From Clostridia bacterium (GTDB lineage: Bacteria; Bacillota; Clostridia; Oscillospirales; CAG-272): a stretch of 8,656 nt of DNA. The translations under genes were made by a program, and so were the position numbers. Below, piece after piece: positions 1 to 6,233 of the stretch (positions are counted from its first letter, which is position 1; each line of letters starts with the position of its first letter). The notes beneath the pieces were generated by a model, which was given only the letters and a program-made list of their open reading frames with translations, ran no database searches and was not told the DNA's origin. The stretch is taken from the NCBI GenBank assembly GCA_017504335.1, contig JAFVRI010000012.1, forward strand, positions 1 to 8,656. The letters are read 5' to 3'.

Positions 1-510
1 ATACTGATTTTATACGCAACCCGCGGCGGTTCGACCCGTGAATGTGCCGAGCTGCTCAAGCAAAAGCTTTCGATTCATCATACTCCCATTCTGGTCAACG
101 CGGAGGAGGCACTTCCCGCCCCCGAAGGATATGATGCCGTCATCATTGGCAGTCCCATTCGCATGGGAAAAATGAACAAGCAACTGAAGAAATACGTAAA
201 GACACATACGGAGAGTCTGTCCTCCATGCCCTGTGCTGTCTTTTTCTGCTGCGGTTATCCCAGACAGTTTGACGAATATGTGGATATTCAGCTTCCCCGC
301 CGTTTAAACTGCTCTCTCGGCTATCATTGCTTTGGCGGCGAATTAAAGCCCGAAAAGCTCAAGGGCTTTGATAAGCTGATCGTACGTATGCTTCGCAGTG
401 CCATCAAAAGTCAGGATTTTGAGGAATCGGATGCGGATCACCACGATCTCCCCGAGCTGATCCCCGAAAACATCAATATTTTGGTTGAAAAAATCGAAAA
501 GCTGGGATAG
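1..510 (+). CDS. Flavodoxin-domain protein (HemG-like), 5' end outside window
   Basis: The frame is open from the first base to TAG at 508-510 and gives 169 residues, so probably only a few N-terminal residues are missing. Visible residues 1-13 (ILILYATRGGSTR) form the first beta strand and the FMN-phosphate loop of flavodoxins. A second strand with its following loop (DAVIIGSPIRMGKMN, about 44-59) fits the next flavin-contacting element. The short length and the Cys-rich stretch AVFFCCGYP (about 78-86) resemble the Flavodoxin_5/HemG-like group, which are FMN-binding cytosolic redox proteins. In Clostridia without an obvious haem pathway the partner is usually unknown, so a protoporphyrinogen oxidase label would be too specific. 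The internal ATG at 163 is not the start, because the FMN-binding loop lies upstream of it. No strong terminator follows. The tRNA-Lys promoter begins about 70 bases downstream. Confidence 0.85.
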   Translation: MLILYATRGGSTRECAELLKQKLSIHHTPILVNAEEALPAPEGYDAVIIGSPIRMGKMNKQLKKYVKTHTESLSSMPCAVFFCCGYPRQFDEYVDIQLPRRLNCSLGYHCFGGELKPEKLKGFDKLIVRMLRSAIKSQDFEESDADHHDLPELIPENINILVEKIEKLG

Positions 511-582
511 CTTTCGTTTGATGTCACAAAAGCCAGGACGTTTTTTTGTGCATATTTGTTTAAGATATTGTGAATAATTTTC

Positions 583-611
583 TTGACAAATTCGGAGAAT
601 TGTGATATGAT
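583..611 (+). promoter_or_regulatory. Sigma-A type promoter of tRNA-Lys
   Basis: There is a consensus -35 TTGACA at 583-588, a 17-base spacer and a -10 TATGAT at 606-611. A TG at 603-604 makes it an extended -10. The predicted start is near 618, about 12 bases before the tRNA. This is close to an ideal housekeeping promoter, as expected for a stable RNA gene. Confidence 0.85.
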
Positions 612-629
612 ATTAAGGTAGCGCCCAAC

Positions 630-705
630 GACCCGCTAGCTCAGACGGTAGAGCACTTGACTTTTAATCAAGGGGTCCGGAGTTCGAGTCTCCGGCGGGT
701 CACCA
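630..705 (+). tRNA. tRNA-Lys (anticodon TTT)
   Basis: A full 76-base cloverleaf with encoded CCA. The acceptor stem 630-636 pairs perfectly with 695-701, followed by discriminator A702 and CCA at 703-705. The D stem is 639-642/651-654. The anticodon stem is 656-660/668-672 with loop CTTTTAA and anticodon TTT at 663-665. A five-base variable loop (673-677) is followed by the T stem 678-682/690-694 with loop TTCGAGT. It reads AAA and AAG lysine codons. It stands alone, with its own promoter and terminator, not in a tRNA cluster. No integrase or second att-like copy of its 3' end is visible nearby. Confidence 0.97.
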
Positions 706-742
706 AAAAGAGCAGGATTTTTTAAGAGTTCTTGCTCTTTTT
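705..742 (+). terminator. Rho-independent terminator of tRNA-Lys
   Basis: The 5' arm AAAAAGAGCAGGA (705-717) pairs with TCTTGCTCTTTTT (730-742) in 13 base pairs with one G-T wobble, around a 12-base loop, and ends in a T tract. The A-rich 5' arm begins at the last base of the tRNA CCA. The 3' arm overlaps the possible -35 box of the next promoter. Confidence 0.8.
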
Positions 743-760
743 CTGTTTCTGTGCTATACT
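732..760 (+). promoter_or_regulatory. Probable promoter of the mgtE leader
   Basis: An extended -10, TGCTATACT (752-760, hexamer TATACT 755-760), lies 17 bases after a weak -35 TTGCTC (732-737), which sits inside the tRNA terminator. The predicted start is near 767, only a few bases before the Shine-Dalgarno of the leader reading frame. The weak -35 is compensated by the extended -10. Alternatively mgtE could depend on read-through from the tRNA promoter, but the tRNA terminator argues against that. Confidence 0.6.
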
Positions 761-782
761 GAATAAAGTAGGAGGTGATACA

Positions 783-878
783 ATGAGTACCGATCATCCG
801 TGTGATAACCCTCGATTATACCAAATTCATACGTTACATAGGGAAAGGTGCTTAGATGTCACCTCTTTTTGGCATTGA
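783..878 (+). CDS. Putative 31-residue leader peptide upstream of mgtE
   Basis: An ATG lies seven bases after AGGAGG in AGGAGGTGAT (770-779), a ten-base match to the 16S rRNA 3' end and the strongest ribosome binding site in the window. The frame runs 31 codons to TGA at 876-878. The beginning, MSTDHPCDNPRLYQ, places two Asp residues each two positions before a Pro (D4-P6, D8-P10). Acidic-plus-proline starts are known to destabilise ribosomes at low magnesium in the enterobacterial MgtL leader peptide. The remainder is unremarkable, with several His and two Cys. A random frame of this length is not improbable by itself, so the call rests on the ribosome binding site, the placement before mgtE, and the terminator/antiterminator arrangement around it. 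A non-coding aptamer is the main alternative. Confidence 0.5.
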   Translation: MSTDHPCDNPRLYQIHTLHRERCLDVTSFWH

Positions 879-905
879 TTCAAACGTGCCATCAGTCGCG
901 ATTTT

Positions 906-934
906 CTCCTTTCCTTATGGGAAGGAGTTTTTTT
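906..934 (+). terminator. Intrinsic terminator overlapping the mgtE ribosome binding site
   Basis: CTCCTTTCC (906-914) and GGGAAGGAG (919-927) form nine pairs with one wobble around a TTAT loop, followed directly by seven T residues (928-934). The mgtE ATG begins at 935. The AAGGAG inside the 3' arm is at ideal distance (seven bases) from that ATG, so the same hairpin can both stop transcription and hide the ribosome binding site. This placement implies that mgtE is expressed only when the hairpin is prevented. Confidence 0.75.
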
Positions 935-2338
935 ATGGAAAACAGAATGTTTGATCCCGCTTCGAGAGATCCTCGTGCCGAGATCCTTATACTGATCCAA
1001 GAGACGATCGACCCTTCTCTTCTGCGAGAAAAGCTGGCAGATTATCACCACAACGATATTGCCGCTGCTCTGGAGGAGCTGAACGAAGAGCAAACAGAGC
1101 GCCTTTCCCTGGCGTTGGGAATTGAGGTCATGTCCGACATTGTTTCCTTCATGGAGGATGCGGGCGACTACCTCTCTACCTTGGATGCCGACGAAGCCGC
1201 TGAGCTGATTGAGCAGATGGACGCCGACGATGCCGTGGAGATCCTTGATGAAATGGACGAGGAGCTTCGGGAAGAAGTTCTTGGAAGGATCGAGGACGAG
1301 GAGATCCGTGAGGATCTCGAGCTGCTCCGCTCTTATGAGGATGATGAGATCGGAAGCCGTATGAGCACCAATTTTATTGTCATTGGCCGTCATTTGTCAA
1401 TTAAGGATGCCATGCGCACCCTGATCGCCGAGGCTGAAAAAAATGACAATATTTCCACTCTCTTTATTACCGAAGAGGATGGGCGCTATTACGGAACCCT
1501 GGATCTGAAGGATCTGATCATTGCCAGAAGCACCGATTCTCTGGAATCCCTGATTTCAACGGCATTTCCCCGTGTCTATGACAAGGAGCCTATCTCGGAA
1601 TGCGTGGAGCGTCTGCGAGAGTATTCCGAAGATCTCATCCCTGTGTTATCGGAGCAGGACATCCTGTTGGGGGTCATCACCGCCCATGATCTTGCGGAGC
1701 TGATCGACGAAGAGCGGGCAGACGATTATGCCAAGCTGGCAGCCCTCGGTTCGGAAGAAGAACGGAAGGATTCCCTATTCTCCAGTATGAAAAAGAGAGT
1801 TCCTTGGCTGGTGATCCTACTTTTTCTCGGATTGGCGGTCTCTGCCGTGGTCGGATTTTTTGAGGGGGTCGTAGAAGAGCTTCCCATGCTGGTTGCCTTT
1901 CAATCCTTGATTCTCGGTATGGCGGGAAACGTAGGTACACAGTCCTTGGCAGTAACGGTTCGCGGACTGGGAACCGAATCTCCCAATACGGAAAAAATGC
2001 GCATTTGGCTCGTATTTAAGGAAACACGAATTGCCTTCTTAAACGGTCTTGCGCTGGGACTCATATCCTTTGGCATTGTCCTCGGTTATCTGTCTCTCCT
2101 ATCCGATTATTCCTTCTCGCTCATCCTTTCTGTAGCGGGATGCGTGGGAATTGCCATGCTGTTTGCCATGATTATTTCGGGATTTACGGGTGCGGCAATC
2201 CCCTTGCTTCTGGACCGTTTGGGCACCGACCCTGCCGTAGCCTCGGGTCCTCTCATTACAACGATCAACGACCTTGCCGCCGTAGTCAGCTACTACGGTC
2301 TTGCATGGGTTCTTTTGCTGAATCTACCAGAAAAATAA
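935..2338 (+). CDS. mgtE: Magnesium channel/transporter MgtE
   Basis: A 467-residue protein, close to the usual 450. It is a homodimeric Mg2+ channel of the cytoplasmic membrane, gated by cytosolic Mg2+. The N domain is an acidic helical superhelix (about 20-140, including DADDAVEILDEMDEE). Two CBS domains follow (about 143-258, from MSTNFIVIGR to TAHDLAELIDEE), then a connecting plug helix. Five membrane segments begin near residue 290. Signature motifs are GMAGNVGTQS (328-337) and DPAVASGPLITTIND (432-446), whose last Asp corresponds to the pore Asp of characterised MgtE proteins. The start at 935 is chosen because AAGGAG lies seven bases upstream and the frame then begins at the family's usual place. 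An in-frame GTG at 848 would add 29 residues encoded by the leader hairpins and is unlikely. Expression is probably controlled by the leader just upstream. The stop lies six bases before the convergent inverted repeat. Confidence 0.96.
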   Translation: MENRMFDPASRDPRAEILILIQETIDPSLLREKLADYHHNDIAAALEELNEEQTERLSLALGIEVMSDIVSFMEDAGDYLSTLDADEAAELIEQMDADDAVEILDEMDEELREEVLGRIEDEEIREDLELLRSYEDDEIGSRMSTNFIVIGRHLSIKDAMRTLIAEAEKNDNISTLFITEEDGRYYGTLDLKDLIIARSTDSLESLISTAFPRVYDKEPISECVERLREYSEDLIPVLSEQDILLGVITAHDLAELIDEERADDYAKLAALGSEEERKDSLFSSMKKRVPWLVILLFLGLAVSAVVGFFEGVVEELPMLVAFQSLILGMAGNVGTQSLAVTVRGLGTESPNTEKMRIWLVFKETRIAFLNGLALGLISFGIVLGYLSLLSDYSFSLILSVAGCVGIAMLFAMIISGFTGAAIPLLLDRLGTDPAVASGPLITTINDLAAVVSYYGLAWVLLLNLPEK

Positions 2339-2344
2339 CCAATG

Positions 2345-2442
2345 CGGCGGGAGCAAGCCCCCGCCCTACGTAGAACGATTGATCACCGAACGGTACGGTG
2401 TCGCAATTCTTCTCGTTGTAGGGCGGGGGCTTGCTCCCGCCG
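2345..2442. repeat. Perfect 25-bp inverted repeat, REP-like hairpin and bidirectional terminator
   Basis: The left arm 2345-2369 (beginning CGGCGGGAGCAAGCC) is the exact reverse complement of 2418-2442. Pairing can resume inside with AACGA 2374-2378 / TCGTT 2413-2417 and CACCG 2385-2389 / CGGTG 2396-2400, so nearly the whole 98 bases could fold into one long hairpin. T-rich bases follow on the + side (2443-2453), and T-rich sequence follows the repeat on the - strand as well. It sits exactly between the convergent mgtE and alr, six bases after one stop and one base after the other, so it can terminate both. The length, perfection and GC-rich arms are more than a terminator needs. From memory, similar GGCGGGGGCTTGCTCC-type palindromes are dispersed in Clostridia genomes, which suggests a REP or MITE-like element. 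No transposase is present. Confidence 0.8.
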
Positions 2443-2443
2443 T

Positions 2444-3628
2444 TTATTCTATTTCGTTTGAAACAAGGCTATCCATTATGCCGACCACATCACCGTCACA
2501 AAGGTAGATCCTCGGCACACGCTTGGCGACATCACAGCTGATCTCATAATTGATGGTCTCGTTGATCCTTGCCATTTCGTCGGCGGATGCTTTGGAATCA
2601 TCCCCGAACACGGTCACCGTGTCGCCAACCGAACACGGAAGCTCGGTCACATCCAGCATCAGCTGATCCATACAGACTCTGCCGACAATGGGTGCGTAAC
2701 GGTCCCCTATCTTCAGAGAATACCGTCCGTTTCCAAGACGGCGTGAAAAACCGTCGGCATATCCGATGGGAACGGTCGCGATTCTGACGGGCTGATTTGC
2801 CGTATAGGTTCTTCCGTAGCTGACCGTCTCTCCTTTTTTCAAGGTTTTGATATGCGAGATCACGGTTTTCAGTGTCATAACCGGTTTGAGCTCGGGAAGA
2901 TTTCGCATCTTTCCCGAAGGCGCAAATCCATAAAGAACGATTCCTGCCCGAACCATATCGAAGTGGCACTCCGGATGATCGAAGATCGCCGCGCTGTTGG
3001 CGCAATGACGAACATCAAACCGAATGCCTTTGCCCTCCAAATAGGCGACTCCTTCGGCAAACAGGCGGGCTTGTCGCTCGGTATAAACATCGCCGTCCTC
3101 GCTTTCGTCAGCGACGGCAAAATGGGTAAATATTCCTTCGGGTAAGAGCGAAGGCAAGTAACAGATCTCCTCCGCTTGCTTCCATTCCCTTTCTCCACGG
3201 AATCCGATCCGACCCATGCCCGTGTCCAGTTTGATATGAATCTTCACTTGTGCCCCGCTCTGTTCCGCCCTTTCGGCAAGTGCCCTTCCGTATTCATAGG
3301 AATACACGCATTGAGACAGATTCTCCCTTGCCAGAAGATCAGCACATTCCGACGGAGTAAAGCCAAGGATCAGGATCGGGCGTGTAATTCCCGCCCGACG
3401 AAGCTCCAATGCTTCCTCGATATTGGATACCGCAAAATAATCAGCAGAAAGCTCCTCATACCGTTTTGCCAAGGTCACCGCTCCGTGGCCGTAGCCGTCT
3501 GCCTTGATCACGCAGCAGACCTTGACCGAGGGAGCGACCGCCTGCTTGACGACATTAAAATTCGCATCGATCGCATTCATGCAGATTTCTGCCCACGTGC
3601 GACGACGAATTCCCATTATGGGTTTCAT
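2444..3628 (-). CDS. alr: Alanine racemase
   Basis: A 394-residue fold-type III PLP enzyme that interconverts L- and D-alanine in the cytosol, supplying D-Ala for peptidoglycan. The PLP lysine is K42 in VIKADGYGHG. The second catalytic base is Y271 in VSYGRTY. The substrate-side region GRVCMDQLMLDVT (316-328) and the N-terminal barrel motif KLDTGMGRIGF (133-143) are intact, and the length is normal. The start at 3628 follows AAAGGA about ten bases upstream. An internal ATG (MGIRRRTWAE, codon 5) is possible. It is the last gene of the leftward operon, 17 bases after the DUF2344 gene, and its stop almost touches the terminator repeat. Bacillota often carry two alanine racemase genes, so this need not be the only copy. 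Confidence 0.97.
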   Translation of the reverse strand: MKPIMGIRRRTWAEICMNAIDANFNVVKQAVAPSVKVCCVIKADGYGHGAVTLAKRYEELSADYFAVSNIEEALELRRAGITRPILILGFTPSECADLLARENLSQCVYSYEYGRALAERAEQSGAQVKIHIKLDTGMGRIGFRGEREWKQAEEICYLPSLLPEGIFTHFAVADESEDGDVYTERQARLFAEGVAYLEGKGIRFDVRHCANSAAIFDHPECHFDMVRAGIVLYGFAPSGKMRNLPELKPVMTLKTVISHIKTLKKGETVSYGRTYTANQPVRIATVPIGYADGFSRRLGNGRYSLKIGDRYAPIVGRVCMDQLMLDVTELPCSVGDTVTVFGDDSKASADEMARINETINYEISCDVAKRVPRIYLCDGDVVGIMDSLVSNEIE

Positions 3629-3645
3629 GGTCTATCCGTCCTTTC

Positions 3646-4398
3646 TTACCGAAACAGGGTCATATCTTCCTTGTAGATCGCCGTACGGAGAATGGAGTAC
3701 CACTCCTCCGTGGGATCCCCCGCAAGGATATCCAAATAATCCTTCATGGCACTCACCAGCATCTCGGGATTCAGAAATTCCCCGACATTCGCCTTTAAGA
3801 GCGCAGAGAGCTTGACGGTTCCGGTTTCTTCATCAAACCGCGCGTGAATCTCTCGGATCATAGAGACAATGTCGATCTCCTTCTCACCTGCCTTGGTGCG
3901 CTTGACCATGATCAACGGAGAGGTCTGCAGCAGCTTTTCTGCCGCCTCTGCCAATGCTCTGTCCGCTGTCTTGGTAGCAATCTCCAATTCGTAGGAAGCC
4001 CACGCGATCTCGGAAAAATCCGAGGTGGGCAAATATGCCTCGGTGATGCACAGCTCCTCGGTCAATTCCCGATTGAGACGTTCCATGATCTCTTCGGGTG
4101 CCATGTCTCGGTCGATCCGAAGATCTAAAAATTCATATTCGCTCTGCGCGCCCACGCTCAGAGGAGTGGAAAACACCAGCTTCGCATGAGGGTTAAATCC
4201 CTTGGTATACCAAACGGGAATGCAGGCACGAACCAGCACTCTCATAAAGGTTCTTTGCAGATCCAGATGAGAAATGTATTGCAAAGATCCCACCTTGCGG
4301 AATTTCAGACGAACCGTCAAGGGACGCTCTAAAACGGGCAAGGAGCGAAGTCTCTTTTTTTCCTCAAGCTTATTCATTGCTTTGCCTTCGGACAGCAT
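3646..4398 (-). CDS. DUF2344 / TIGR03936 radical SAM-linked protein
   Basis: A 250-residue protein matching the family usually encoded beside, or fused to, TIGR03960-type radical SAM proteins. Recognisable conserved blocks are LKFRKVGSLQYISHLDLQRT (31-50) and YTKGFNPHAKLVFSTPLSVG (64-83). The biochemical role of the family is unknown to me. Constant pairing with the radical SAM enzyme suggests a substrate- or RNA-binding partner, which is inference. Two starts are possible. ATG at 4398 has a strong GGGAGGTGA six bases upstream and overlaps the radical SAM gene by 25 bases. ATG at 4377 (MNKLEEKK) forms a classic ATGA overlap with its stop but has a weaker site. I chose 4398 for the ribosome binding site. 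In many Clostridia the next gene is ribonuclease G; here it is alr. Confidence 0.93.
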   Translation of the reverse strand: MLSEGKAMNKLEEKKRLRSLPVLERPLTVRLKFRKVGSLQYISHLDLQRTFMRVLVRACIPVWYTKGFNPHAKLVFSTPLSVGAQSEYEFLDLRIDRDMAPEEIMERLNRELTEELCITEAYLPTSDFSEIAWASYELEIATKTADRALAEAAEKLLQTSPLIMVKRTKAGEKEIDIVSMIREIHARFDEETGTVKLSALLKANVGEFLNPEMLVSAMKDYLDILAGDPTEEWYSILRTAIYKEDMTLFR

Positions 4399-6233
4399 GA
4401 CCGCTCACCTCCCAATCGATTGGCACCGCAGCCGCTGCACTTCTCACGGCAGTTGGGCGTGGTCGCCTCGGCGTAAGCGCGATCGCGCTCCCGTCTCAAA
4501 AATTCCTTTGTTACACCGCAATCGATGATGTCCCAGGGGAGGACCTCATCCAGACCATATGCGCGGTTGGCATAGAACGCGGGGTCGATCCCCGAGCGCT
4601 CCAGCACCGAGATCCATCGGTCATAATCGAAGCACTCATCCCAAGAGTCGAACATAAAGCCTTCCTTGCAAGCAAGCTCCAACGAGTCAGACAGTCGACG
4701 GTCTCCTCTGGCAAGCACCGCCTCAATGCGGCTGACCTTGGCATCGTGGTGGGTATATCGGATCTTTCGGTCGGTGATCTGACTACCCAGATATGCCTGC
4801 TTTTCTGCCAGAGTTTCCAAGGAATCCTGCGCCTCCCACTGGAAGGGGGTAAAGGGCTTGGGGATCAGGCAGGACACACTGATGGTCACCTGGGGCTTTT
4901 TGGTTTTGTTGCGGTTGGGGCAATGGTAATACTCATCAATGACCAATGCCGCCAGATCGGCAATTCCCTTCAGATCCTTATAGGTCTCGGTGGGAAGTCC
5001 CGACATAAAATAAAGCTTTACTGTATTCTTCCCTGCCTCAAATGCCACATGAACGGCACGAAGAAGATCATCCTCACGGACATTCTTGTTGATGACGTCA
5101 CGAAGTCTTTGGGTTCCCGCCTCGGGAGCAAAGGTCAAGGAAGAAGAGCGCACGGTGGCGATCTTATCCATCAGCTCCTTATTGAAGCTATCTACACGCA
5201 AGGACGGCAGGGACAGGCTGACCATGTTCTCATCGGTCCATTCAAGAAGCTCGTCGGTCAGCTCCTCTAAGTGGGTATAATCGCTGATCGACAAGGAGGT
5301 CAAGGAGATCTCGTCATAGCCCGTAGATTCAAACAGACACTTTGCCTGCTCGTTCAACACCTCGGGAGATTTTTCACGGACGGGGCGATAGATAATGCCC
5401 GCCTGACAGAAGCGGCATCCGCGGATGCATCCGCGGAACACCTCCAGCATGATGCGGTCATGAACCGTTTCAATATAGGGCATGACCACCTGCTCGGGAA
5501 AGTAGGAGGTGTCCATATCCTTGATGATCTGCTTTTGCACCGTCCTTGGAATATCGTCATAGATAGGTGTATATTCCTTGATGGTTCCGTCCTCATGATA
5601 GCTGACTTGATAGAAGGCAGGCACGTAGATACCCGGAATGGTTCTTGCCGCCTCGTGCAGATATGCCTCCTTGGTATACCGTCCCTCGTCCTTCATACGG
5701 ATATAGAGACGGCAGAGTGCGGGTAGCATTTCCTCTCCCTCTCCGATATTGAAGAGGTCAAAAAAGTCGGCTACGGGCTCGGGATTATACGCACAGGGAC
5801 CGCCGCCGATGATGATCGGCATGCTGTCATCACGGTCAGAGCTCCGCAGAGGAATCCCGGAAAGATCCAGCATATTCAGCACATTGGTGTAGCTCATTTC
5901 GTACTGAAGGGTAAAGCCGATCATATCAAATGCGGTCAGAGGATCTCCGCTCTCGCATGCGGTCAGAGGAATGTGATGCTTCCGCATCTTCTCCTGCATA
6001 TCGATCCACGGGTCATAGACTCTCTCACACCATACGTCCTCTTCACGGTTCAGAACGCCATAGAGAATTCTTACGCCGAGATTGGACATTCCGATCTCAT
6101 AGGTATCGGGAAAGCAGAAGGCAAATCTTGCCTTGATGGTTTCTTTGTTCTTGATGATCTGACCGAATTCCCCGCCCGCGTATCTGCCGGGCTTGGAAAC
6201 CGATTTCAGAATGGTACTCATTTTTTTATTCAT
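4374..6233 (-). CDS. TIGR03960-family radical SAM protein with B12-binding-like N domain
   Basis: A 619-residue protein. The N-terminal region (about 30-200) resembles the cobalamin-binding-like Rossmann domain of B12 radical SAM proteins, including FPDTYEIGMSNLGVRILYGVL (41-61) and the Gly-rich IIIGGGPCAYNPEP (140-153). The DxHxxG histidine that ligates cobalt is not apparent, so B12 binding is uncertain. The radical SAM core starts with CxxxCxxC at C269, C273 and C276 (RGCIRGCRFCQAG), which holds a 4Fe-4S cluster that cleaves S-adenosylmethionine. A Cys-rich tail (NCREKCSGCGANR, about 594-606, then SCC near the end) may bind a second metal site. The length is normal for the family, whose substrate is unknown to me. 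Its first bases overlap the upstream stop (ATGAATAA, 8 bases) with only a weak ribosome binding site, so it is probably translated by coupling. An in-frame ATG at codon 5 is an alternative start. Confidence 0.93.
   Translation of the reverse strand: MNKKMSTILKSVSKPGRYAGGEFGQIIKNKETIKARFAFCFPDTYEIGMSNLGVRILYGVLNREEDVWCERVYDPWIDMQEKMRKHHIPLTACESGDPLTAFDMIGFTLQYEMSYTNVLNMLDLSGIPLRSSDRDDSMPIIIGGGPCAYNPEPVADFFDLFNIGEGEEMLPALCRLYIRMKDEGRYTKEAYLHEAARTIPGIYVPAFYQVSYHEDGTIKEYTPIYDDIPRTVQKQIIKDMDTSYFPEQVVMPYIETVHDRIMLEVFRGCIRGCRFCQAGIIYRPVREKSPEVLNEQAKCLFESTGYDEISLTSLSISDYTHLEELTDELLEWTDENMVSLSLPSLRVDSFNKELMDKIATVRSSSLTFAPEAGTQRLRDVINKNVREDDLLRAVHVAFEAGKNTVKLYFMSGLPTETYKDLKGIADLAALVIDEYYHCPNRNKTKKPQVTISVSCLIPKPFTPFQWEAQDSLETLAEKQAYLGSQITDRKIRYTHHDAKVSRIEAVLARGDRRLSDSLELACKEGFMFDSWDECFDYDRWISVLERSGIDPAFYANRAYGLDEVLPWDIIDCGVTKEFLRRERDRAYAEATTPNCREKCSGCGANRLGGERSCCPKAKQ

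Larger units (their letters stand above)
767..934 (+). promoter_or_regulatory. Structured leader of mgtE, probable leader-peptide attenuator
   Basis: About 168 bases lie between the predicted transcription start and the mgtE ATG. Seen directly, it holds five mutually related segments. A is GAGGTGATA at 772-780, in the first ribosome binding site. B is TAGGGAAAGG at 839-848. C is TGTCACCTC at 857-865. D is the terminator 5' arm at 906-914, and E is the 3' arm at 919-927. A can pair with C (9 bp, one wobble), B with 908-917 (10 bp, one wobble), and D with E (9 bp). B pairing with 908-917 destroys the D:E terminator, so B behaves as an antiterminator arm. A small hairpin 846-850/860-864 could hide B. 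I infer that a ribosome completing the leader frame covers B and C and permits termination, while one halted early leaves B free and permits read-through. No M-box (ykoK) conserved core was recognised. Confidence 0.55.

Noticed and set aside
525..550. Hairpin CACAAAA/TTTTGTG after the flavodoxin gene as a terminator
   Set aside because: It has only seven mostly A-T pairs and is followed by CATATTTG, not a T tract. Too weak to call.
630..705. tRNA-Lys as an integration site
   Set aside because: No integrase, no duplicated tRNA 3' end and no compositional shift is visible downstream.
848..934. In-frame GTG start that would extend MgtE by 29 residues
   Set aside because: The added stretch is encoded by the leader hairpin region and lacks MgtE similarity. 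ATG at 935 has an ideal ribosome binding site.
767..934. M-box (ykoK) Mg2+ riboswitch before mgtE
   Set aside because: I could not find the conserved M-box core, and the leader of about 168 bases is largely accounted for by the coding frame and simple hairpins. A covariance-model search would be decisive.
827..1393. 188-codon open frame on the - strand over the start of mgtE
   Set aside because: It lies opposite the conserved MgtE N domain and the leader, with no ribosome binding site or recognisable family. It is best explained as a shadow of mgtE codon use.
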